A DNA stretch of 64,000 nt. Source: an uncultured Sinobacteraceae bacterium (GTDB taxonomy: Bacteria > Pseudomonadota > Gammaproteobacteria > Nevskiales > Nevskiaceae). Below are positions 19,347-26,699 of the stretch, piece by piece. The stretch spans positions 1-64,000 of the forward strand of contig CAIJRD010000013.1 in assembly GCA_903822975.1 (NCBI GenBank), given 5' to 3'. The position numbers were made by a program, and so were the translations under genes. The notes under the pieces were generated by a model. That model was not told where the DNA came from and did no database searches. It saw only the letters and a program-made list of their open reading frames with translations. The stretch's first letter is position 1. Every line of letters begins with the position of its first letter.

Positions 19347-21200
19347 ATGGATGCGATTCCCGATGAGGGCCGTGCCCGCCAGCTTCTGTTGGCCGGTGAA
19401 TTTGACCTGCTCGCGCCTTTCGCAGCGCAGTTGATCAACAACGCTGATGGCGTTGACGAGGGCGTAGTCGAGTGCATCGCACTGGCCTGCGCATCAATGG
19501 GGGACCTCGAGAAAGCGGTTCCGTTGTTCGCTGAACTGATGCGACGCAGCCCCATGAGTGCTTCACATCAGATCAATCTCGCGGTACTGCGTTTGCGCAT
19601 GAGCGACTATCGCGCGGCGCGCGACCTGCTGGTGAGCGTGCGGCCACACACGCCGCACAATGCTGCTCTCGAATTCAATCTTGCCTTGGCGCATTTCGCG
19701 CTCGGCGAATTCTCCGAGGCGACTTCGATACTCTCGGACTATGTCCAAAATGTGCCGGACGATGCGGTCGCAGTGGTCTACCTGGCGCGCTGTTTGATCG
19801 AGCTCGGCGACATCGAATCTGCCGAGCTACTGATGCGTGATTGTTCATTTGACGCGGTGGTCGAAGCGCGCGACCGCTTTGAACTGAGCCAGGTGTATAT
19901 CGCAATCGGGGAGGCGGAACGGGCGCAGCCGATCCTCGAAGAGATTTTGTGCGATGACCACGGCGACGTTGCCGCGCGATTAAGTCTGGCTTCGTTGTTC
20001 GAGCGTTCAAATAAGATCGAGGACGCGCGCGCTCAGATCAATCAAATACCGATAGCCGAACGCGATCGACCGCAGTGGTATGTACTCGACGGCAAACTTG
20101 CGATGGCTGAGAGTCGACCCGCTGTGGCTCTGGCAAGCTTTGAACAAGCTTTGCGTCGAGCGGAGCGCGACGTAGGTTTTGCCGCCGAACGCGCACGCGC
20201 GGAAATCGAATTCGAGCGCGCGCATTGCCTCGACAAGTTGGCTCGGTTTGACGACGCGTTCGAGGGATTTGTCCGTGCCAATCACCTGCTGCGCGAATAC
20301 TTCCGTGTGCAACGTCGGGGAGCGCCGCAACGCGCAATTGCGGGAATCGAGGACTCGACAGAACTCGATGCTGCGGTAGAACGCGCGAGATATTCGAATC
20401 GCTTGGGTGAGTCCCCGATCTTCATTGTCGGATTCCCTCGTTCCGGCACCACCTTGCTTGATCAGCTGCTCGACGCGCATCCCGGATTGCAGGTCATGGA
20501 AGAAAGGCCGGCACTCGACGCGGTAGCCGCCGCCGTCGCCCTGGCAAGCCGACAGCATCTCGATGCGTTGATGACTGCAAACACTGAACAAATCGACAGC
20601 TGGCGCGCGCTTTATTGGCGAGAAGTCGAGCGCTACGTGCGCCGCGTGCCCGGTACGCGCCTGGTCGACAAGTACCCGCTGAATTTGGCGCGGGTCCAAC
20701 TGGCGATGTGCCTATTTCCAGATGCGCAATGGGTCTTCGCGCTACGCCATCCTTGCGACGTTGTACTGAGCTGCTTCATGCAGAGCTTCAGGCCGACCGA
20801 AGCGACTGATGGTTTTTGGTCGCTCGAGCAGACGGCCGGCGTTTACCGCGAAATGATTGCACGCTGGCTGACGCAACGTGAACGTCTGCGTCCGGACTGC
20901 ATTGATGTTCGTTATGAGGATCTGGTTGCGGACCTGCATGGAACTGCGCAGCGGCTGCTCACGTTTCTGCGACTCGAATGGAGTGATTCGGTGCTGCGAT
21001 TCAGCGAGCACGCCAAATCGCGGCGGATCAATACGCCGAGCTACAACCAAGTTGTTCAGCCGATCTACCGACGCGCCGTTGCACGCTGGCATAACTACCG
21101 CGCGTACTTCGGAACTGTCGAAAACATTCTGAAGCCGCTCATCGCGAGCCTGGGCTATGCAACTTCGTCGGAAAACAACGAAACCAGTTCTGGAAAATGA
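19347..21200 (+). CDS. TPR-containing sulfotransferase
   Basis: 617 residues from ATG 19347 (a TTG at 19326 lies inside the terminator and is rejected). Residues 1 to about 330 are helical tetratricopeptide repeats. The sulfotransferase domain follows: the 5'-phosphosulfate-binding loop FIVGFPRSGTTLLDQLL near residue 360-375, VDKYPLNLARVQLAMCLFPD near 440, and the 3'-phosphate-binding FALRHPCDVVLSCF near 460. The domain transfers sulfate from PAPS to a hydroxyl or amine. The TPR half probably binds a protein or peptide. No signal peptide. The 3' end overlaps the convergent gene by 46 bp. Substrate unknown. Confidence 0.9.
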   Translation: MDAIPDEGRARQLLLAGEFDLLAPFAAQLINNADGVDEGVVECIALACASMGDLEKAVPLFAELMRRSPMSASHQINLAVLRLRMSDYRAARDLLVSVRPHTPHNAALEFNLALAHFALGEFSEATSILSDYVQNVPDDAVAVVYLARCLIELGDIESAELLMRDCSFDAVVEARDRFELSQVYIAIGEAERAQPILEEILCDDHGDVAARLSLASLFERSNKIEDARAQINQIPIAERDRPQWYVLDGKLAMAESRPAVALASFEQALRRAERDVGFAAERARAEIEFERAHCLDKLARFDDAFEGFVRANHLLREYFRVQRRGAPQRAIAGIEDSTELDAAVERARYSNRLGESPIFIVGFPRSGTTLLDQLLDAHPGLQVMEERPALDAVAAAVALASRQHLDALMTANTEQIDSWRALYWREVERYVRRVPGTRLVDKYPLNLARVQLAMCLFPDAQWVFALRHPCDVVLSCFMQSFRPTEATDGFWSLEQTAGVYREMIARWLTQRERLRPDCIDVRYEDLVADLHGTAQRLLTFLRLEWSDSVLRFSEHAKSRRINTPSYNQVVQPIYRRAVARWHNYRAYFGTVENILKPLIASLGYATSSENNETSSGK

Positions 21201-22807
21201 TCGGCGTATCTGCGCCAGCGCCCGACCGATCTCGAATAGATCGCCTGTCGCGCCTGCCACGCGCTTGAAGTCGAAATGAAAGATGCGGGCGCCGTGACCG
21301 GCATCGATCGGGCGACCGTGGGCAAACCGAGGAATTCGTTCAGCTTGCCGAGGGTCTGCTCGGGGTTTGCAATCATCTCCTCGTAGCGGAGTTCGAAAAT
21401 CGGCAGATTCAAGCGTCGGCGCCAGTGGGCCATCAATTGGCTACAACCCTCGCTGAACGCCTGAATATCTGCGAACGCGTACGCATAGCCATTGTCGTTT
21501 CCACGCGCAAAATACTGTTGCCAGATCGACAGCGCCGTATCGCGAGCGTTGCGTCGACAGTAGATCACCCGTGCATTGGGGAACAGCTGCGCGATCAGGT
21601 CGAGGTGAAGAAAATTAAGCGGATTCTTATCGAGGTAGAAACTTGCAGGTGCATCGTCCTGACGCAGATGCGCAGCAGCGAACAATGACATGCGCGGAAT
21701 AAGTTGCGCACGCGCCGAAGCCGGTACCTCGGCAAGGCGCTTGCTGATGAATGGAATCAGATTCAGTTCGTCACGATTGCGCAGCTGCGGATGACGACTC
21801 AATCGATCGGCGATCAGCGTTGTACCGCTACGAGGAAGTCCAACGATGAATACCGGAACAAATGCGGCCGTTCCCTCGGATTCCGATTGGCGCGGCTGGA
21901 TCGGTTCTTGGAGTCGTTGCGAGACGTAGCTGCGCCAAGACTCCCGGCGCCATTCGATGCTCGCGCGAACCAGCGAATTGCCTTCGCGGAATGCGGCCGC
22001 GGCCACGTCGAAATCACCGATATCGTCATTCGCCTTGGCGAGCGCGAACAGTCCCGACGCGCGGGCGGACGGAGCCAGATTGGGCCGCGCTAGGAATTCG
22101 CGGAAACGCAAGAGGTCGGGGTGCGCGGCATTGGCATATCGCTGTGCAGCCGACAGAGCGTGAAGCAGGGAGGGCACCGCGTCGTCGTCGGCGCTCGACA
22201 AGGCCTGCAGGTAGTGATTTCTCGCGGCTGCAAAGTCACCGACGCTTGCTGCGAGGCGCCCCGCCAGTCCGTGTAGCGCCGAGTCTCGCTGGTGTTGCGT
22301 CAATGCAGCTTCGCAGAGCAAATAGCCCAATTGCGGTTGCTGGCATTGCTCGACAAAAGTGATTCGCGCCAATAGCAGCTGGGCGTCACCGGGATCGTGC
22401 TCAATCAGGGCGGCCATCATTCGCGATGCTTCGACCAGTCGCCCCTCCGCCTGCAAGAGCAGAGCAAGCGAATGCTGTGCGTTCGAATCTCCTGCTAGCG
22501 CCAGAGGCCCAAGCAGCGTCTCGGCGCGCTGCGGTTGTCCCAAACGCCGGAGCAGATCGCCGAGTGTGAATCGCAGCTCGGCAGCATCCGGCAACTCGAT
22601 CATGCGCGACTCAAGTAATGCGATCGCAGACTCGTGATCGCCGCCTTGCTCCAATGCCGCCGCGATCTGCAGGATTTGCGGTAGCGGTGCGATCGCGAGT
22701 TCACGCCTCAAGGTTCGCATTGCCCTGATGCGTCCGGAGGTCGCCAGGATCGACGCATGCTGAGCCAGCAGTCGCTGCAAATCCCGATCACGGCCGGATT
22801 CAATCAC
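21155..22807 (-). CDS. TPR-containing sulfotransferase
   Basis: 550 residues. TPR-like helices make up the first 300 (for example RLGQPQRAETLLGPLALAG, EASRMMAALIEHDPGDAQ). The sulfotransferase domain has FIVGLPRSGTTLIADRLSRH near residue 315, LDKNPLNFLHLDLIAQLFPN near 395 and VIYCRRNARDTALSIW near 415. It is more similar in layout to the 22962 protein than to the 19347 one. Start is uncertain: GTG 22807 has no ribosome-binding site, while ATG 22720 is preceded by CAGGG. It is convergent with the preceding gene and divergent from the next. Confidence 0.88.
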   Translation of the reverse strand: MIESGRDRDLQRLLAQHASILATSGRIRAMRTLRRELAIAPLPQILQIAAALEQGGDHESAIALLESRMIELPDAAELRFTLGDLLRRLGQPQRAETLLGPLALAGDSNAQHSLALLLQAEGRLVEASRMMAALIEHDPGDAQLLLARITFVEQCQQPQLGYLLCEAALTQHQRDSALHGLAGRLAASVGDFAAARNHYLQALSSADDDAVPSLLHALSAAQRYANAAHPDLLRFREFLARPNLAPSARASGLFALAKANDDIGDFDVAAAAFREGNSLVRASIEWRRESWRSYVSQRLQEPIQPRQSESEGTAAFVPVFIVGLPRSGTTLIADRLSRHPQLRNRDELNLIPFISKRLAEVPASARAQLIPRMSLFAAAHLRQDDAPASFYLDKNPLNFLHLDLIAQLFPNARVIYCRRNARDTALSIWQQYFARGNDNGYAYAFADIQAFSEGCSQLMAHWRRRLNLPIFELRYEEMIANPEQTLGKLNEFLGLPTVARSMPVTAPASFISTSSAWQARQAIYSRSVGRWRRYADHFPELVSLFSDEVA

Positions 22808-22961
22808 GGGGGCGATACGCCACGATGGAGCGGAAAGAGAAGGAAGTCATGATGACGGAAAATGCTAACACGCAGCGCGCCTGTTTCCGGGTGGCGCAGG
22901 TTTGGAGGCGTGTAGTCCAGCGGGCGCCCCACGCACGAGGCAGCTGCCACTATCATCGGCT

Positions 22962-24605
22962 ATGGACAGCGTAGATACGAAAACGGCGCAGCCCGCGCGG
23001 CTGATTGCAGACTTGATGGGTGATGCTGCGCGCATGGGTGAACCTGCCGCACTCGCCAAACTGCAACAACGATTGCAGGGTACCCCGTCGACGTTTTGGG
23101 TCGCGGTGGCCGAGGCCTTGCTGGGGCGGGAGCTCCCGGTTGCCGCAATTCACCTGATGGACGCCGCTCGGCGCGCGTTCCCAGACGACATGGAGGTGCT
23201 GTTTACGTTCGGCGCGGCCTTGCGTTTGGCCGGTGATGGAGCGACGGCGGAGCAGGTGCTCACGCACGTAATGTCGCGGATGCCGGAGCACGACCGGGCC
23301 TGCCTGACGTTGGCGCTATTGCACCGGGATCGTGGTCAGAACAGTGCGGCCGCGCAGCTGCTCCGCGACTTGCATAAACGGCGGGGCGGGGCGGATCTGA
23401 CCCTGTATGTCGTCGACCTGCTGCGCAAATGCAGACGCGAACGCGATGCGATGGCGATTTGCGAGGCGGAACTGCAGCGCGCGCCGGAACACGCGCGACT
23501 GCAGTTCGTCGCGGGCGGGCTCGCGCTGACGCTCGGTCGATTTGAAGATGCGCGGCGCTGGTTGCTGGCGGCATTGGACCGCAGTGAACCCGAATGGGGG
23601 GCGCTGATGCCGTTGGCACTGACTCGTAAGTATCTCGATCAATCCGATCCTGATCTGACTCGCTTTCGCCAAGCAGCAGCGTCGCCGGCGCTGTCACCTG
23701 AGTTGCGCAGTGCGGCCGGGTTCGCGCTGGGCAAGGCGCTCGACGATCTGGGTGATTTTGCGGGTGCTGCTTCCGCCTTGACTGAAGCCAACCGACACCA
23801 GCACTCGCTCGCGAACTGGTCGGCGTCAAATTGGGATGCGTTCATCGCGCGGCAGATCGAATCGCCGCCACCGCTATTTCTTGATGAAGCAGTGGACAAC
23901 GCCATCGTGCCGATTTTTGTCGTCGGCCTACCCCGCAGCGGCACAACCTTGGTCGCTGAATTGCTTGCGCGCCACCCGGAAGCTGTGAGCCGTGGCGAAT
24001 TGCCGTGGCTTAGCTTCGTCGTGAATAGCCTTATGTCATCGCCTGCGCCGGACGTTACGGCGATGCGTCGCGCTGCCGCGCTTTACCTGGCACAGCTGCG
24101 TCAAGACGACCCGGCTGTTCGCTGGTACGTCGACAAGAATCCGATGAATTTTCGCTTCCTGGGCTGGATCATTGCGCTATTTCCGAACGCGCGAATCCTG
24201 GTGTGCGATCGCGATCGGCGCGACACCGCCCTATCGATCTGGAGCCAGGCCTTCGACTCCGTCGAACTGGGTTTCGCGTACGACTTTGCCGATATCGAGC
24301 GATGCATTGCAGGACACGATGTGCTGTTGAAGCACTGGTTGCCGCGCTTGGGTGCCTCGGTATACCGGGTCGACTATGAACGCCTTGCGCGTTCACCGCA
24401 GAACGTCGTGGCCGAGATTCAGACCTTCATTGGGATGCCGCCCAGCAATCTGCTTGACGCAACGGGGGCAAGCAAGACGACTGTGAACACGGCGAGCGTC
24501 TGGCAGGTTCGTCAGCCGATCTACAGTAGCTCCATTGGGCGTGCGGAGGTTTACTCGGCGTTGCTTCCAGAACTTTTGCGATTTCCCTCGAGGCCACGAA
24601 CGTGA
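22962..24605 (+). CDS. TPR-containing sulfotransferase
   Basis: 547 residues from ATG 22962 (a TTG at 22902 gives a poorer N-terminus). TPR-like repeats fill the first 300 residues. The sulfotransferase part has IFVVGLPRSGTTLVAELLAR near residue 316, VDKNPMNFRFLGWIIALFPN near 390 and ILVCDRDRRDTALSIWSQ near 405. The end, ASVWQVRQPIYSSSIGRAEVY, matches a region in the 21155-22807 protein (AWQARQAIYSRSVGRWRRY), so the two are probably paralogues. It reads towards the fused gene 56 bp downstream and is likely co-transcribed with it. Confidence 0.9.
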   Translation: MDSVDTKTAQPARLIADLMGDAARMGEPAALAKLQQRLQGTPSTFWVAVAEALLGRELPVAAIHLMDAARRAFPDDMEVLFTFGAALRLAGDGATAEQVLTHVMSRMPEHDRACLTLALLHRDRGQNSAAAQLLRDLHKRRGGADLTLYVVDLLRKCRRERDAMAICEAELQRAPEHARLQFVAGGLALTLGRFEDARRWLLAALDRSEPEWGALMPLALTRKYLDQSDPDLTRFRQAAASPALSPELRSAAGFALGKALDDLGDFAGAASALTEANRHQHSLANWSASNWDAFIARQIESPPPLFLDEAVDNAIVPIFVVGLPRSGTTLVAELLARHPEAVSRGELPWLSFVVNSLMSSPAPDVTAMRRAAALYLAQLRQDDPAVRWYVDKNPMNFRFLGWIIALFPNARILVCDRDRRDTALSIWSQAFDSVELGFAYDFADIERCIAGHDVLLKHWLPRLGASVYRVDYERLARSPQNVVAEIQTFIGMPPSNLLDATGASKTTVNTASVWQVRQPIYSSSIGRAEVYSALLPELLRFPSRPRT

Positions 24606-24660
24606 TCGAGTTTTCACCGAATGGCTGGTGCAGACAGCTCGTCGCCGAGCGAGGCAGGCA

Positions 24661-26562
24661 ATGAAACTTCCTGCTCCGTTTTTTCGATTGCCATTGGTGG
24701 TTGATGTCGCGCGCTTGCAAGCGGAACTCGAGCTGTACTCAGCCGAGGATTGGCAGCGGCATCCAACCGGATTTGCAGGCAACAGCGCCGTACGGCTGAT
24801 TAGCGTCAATGGTGGACCGACGGATGATTTCGTCGGCTCGATGGCCCCGACGCCTCAGCTTCAGCGTGCGCCTTACATCCGACAAATCCTCGCATCGTTT
24901 GGAGTTGTCTGGAGTCGTTCACGATTGATGCGCCTTGCTGCTGGCGCGAGCGTACCGGAACACTGCGATCTCAACTATCACTGGTTCAATCGAGTCCGCG
25001 TTCACATTCCCGTTCGCACCGACCCTGCCGTGTCCTTTACCTGTGACGGGCAAACGGTTCACATGGCGGCCGGAGAAGTGTGGCTATTCGACAATTGGCG
25101 CTTGCACCATGTCCATAACGGTAGTGCGTTCGATCGGGTTCACCTCGTGGCCGACACGATGGGCAGCGCCGCATTCTGGAACCTGCTTGCCGATAGCGAT
25201 ACGAAGGATTTCGCTCGGCGCCGTGTCTCACCACAGGAAATCGCGTTCCAGCCCGGTACCGATGCGAAAATATGGTGCGAACGCTACAATAACAGCAGCA
25301 CCATGCATCCTGCTGAGCTCGACCTATTGACCGGTGATCTGCTCAATGATCTGCGCGATCTTCCGGATGTAAGGGGACGACAGGCGCTACACGCGTTCGC
25401 TGGCTTCGTCGTGCATATGTGTCGTGAGTGGCGCATGTTGTGGTCGTTGTTTGGAGACTCCGCAGAGGGCTGGCCACATTTTCGCAATTTGCGGGACTGG
25501 GCGATCGATCAAAACAATCAGCAATCGGCGGCGGTCGTCTGCGCCAGTAACGGAATGAGTGCCAGTGAGGTTCTGTACTCGCGCGTGCTCGCTTATTGCT
25601 GGTGTGCGCCTACGCACGCCGAGGTGCTGCAAGATGTTGACCGCACGCTCAGTTCGGGAGGCATGACCGCTGATGTCGGCAATGCCTCGCATGTCGCGAG
25701 TTCGATCGCGACGTTCGAGCGCCCCGTGTTTATCGTGGCGGCGCCGAGGTCCGGGAGCACTTTGTTGTTCGAAACACTGGCGCAAGCGCCAGATCTATGG
25801 ACGGTGGGCGGTGAGTCCCACTGGCTGGTCGAAACGCTCCCGCAGTTGCTGCCATGGGCAGATGGGGTCGGCTCCAATCGCTTGACGGCCGCGCACGTCG
25901 ATGAAGCGGTGCGTGAGCATGTGCGGGGATTGCTTGCCGAAAACCTGCGAGATCGGGATGGCCTGCCGTATCGCAGCGGTTCGGTTCGCATACTCGAGAA
26001 GACGCCGAAGCATGCGCTGCGAATTCCGTTCTTCAGCACGCTTTTTCCAGACGCACGGTTCATCTTCTTATGGCGCGAGCCGCAGCCAAATTTGGCGAGC
26101 ATGATCGAGGCCTGGCTGTCGCAGGGATGGATCACCTACCCACAGCTACCCGGGCGGGGGACGCCGTGGTCGCTCCTGCTGCCGCCGGGCTGGGAAGCGA
26201 TGCATGACAAGAGCGTCGCAGAAACGGTCGCGTTCCAGTGGCGGACGACCAACGAACTGGTTCTCGATGATCTCGCAGCGCTGCCCGATGAACGTTGGAC
26301 GATGCTGCGGTACGAGGACTTCGTCGCGGATCCTGCGGGCACGGTGCGACGACTCTGTCGCTTTGCGGATTTCGGGTTTGATCAGCAGCTGGCCGATCGC
26401 GTCAATGCGCCCTTGCCACTCTCGGTGCATACGCTGGACAAGCCGGCCCCGATGAAGTGGAAGAAGCACGAGCGCACGATTCTCGATTTGCAGTCCCAGT
26501 GGCAGTCCACGCGTGATCGTCTGCACCAGGCGAACCTGCGCAAACAGCAACAGAATCGCTGA
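24661..26562 (+). CDS. Fusion of AspH-like hydroxylase and sulfotransferase
   Basis: 633 residues from ATG 24661, after AGGCAGG. Residues 1 to about 200 resemble the aspartyl/asparaginyl beta-hydroxylase fold: VPEHCDLNYHWFNRVRVHIP near 97-117 gives an H-x-D type site and VWLFDNWRLHHVHNGSAFDR near 140-160 the second histidine, with Arg following. Residues from about 355 form a sulfotransferase: VFIVAAPRSGSTLLFETLAQ and ILEKTPKHALRIPFF then FIFLWREPQPNLASM. The middle part is unassigned. The fusion joins two activities that also occur as separate genes in this island, which strongly suggests hydroxylation and sulfation act on the same substrate. No signal peptide. Confidence 0.85.
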   Translation: MKLPAPFFRLPLVVDVARLQAELELYSAEDWQRHPTGFAGNSAVRLISVNGGPTDDFVGSMAPTPQLQRAPYIRQILASFGVVWSRSRLMRLAAGASVPEHCDLNYHWFNRVRVHIPVRTDPAVSFTCDGQTVHMAAGEVWLFDNWRLHHVHNGSAFDRVHLVADTMGSAAFWNLLADSDTKDFARRRVSPQEIAFQPGTDAKIWCERYNNSSTMHPAELDLLTGDLLNDLRDLPDVRGRQALHAFAGFVVHMCREWRMLWSLFGDSAEGWPHFRNLRDWAIDQNNQQSAAVVCASNGMSASEVLYSRVLAYCWCAPTHAEVLQDVDRTLSSGGMTADVGNASHVASSIATFERPVFIVAAPRSGSTLLFETLAQAPDLWTVGGESHWLVETLPQLLPWADGVGSNRLTAAHVDEAVREHVRGLLAENLRDRDGLPYRSGSVRILEKTPKHALRIPFFSTLFPDARFIFLWREPQPNLASMIEAWLSQGWITYPQLPGRGTPWSLLLPPGWEAMHDKSVAETVAFQWRTTNELVLDDLAALPDERWTMLRYEDFVADPAGTVRRLCRFADFGFDQQLADRVNAPLPLSVHTLDKPAPMKWKKHERTILDLQSQWQSTRDRLHQANLRKQQQNR

Positions 26563-26634
26563 TCGCGGCGAACTACCCAAACGCTATTGCGTGCTTCAAG
26601 CGGTGTTGCTACCTTCGTCGCATAAGGTTCTGAA

Positions 26635-26681
26635 TCCGAATTCGGAACGAAAAATCAATAATCGGAATTACCAATTCCGAT
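26635..26681 (+). promoter_or_regulatory. Paired palindromes upstream of the DUF1302 gene
   Basis: TCCGAATTCGGA (26635-26646) is a perfect 12-bp palindrome. ATCGGAATT (26661-26669) and AATTCCGAT (26673-26681) form a second with 3 bp between arms. Both share the word CGGAATT. Two related dyads 15 bp apart, ending only 18 bp before the start codon, look like a repressor operator pair. Confidence 0.6.
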
Positions 26682-26699
26682 GCGAGGGAGGAGCAGGGA

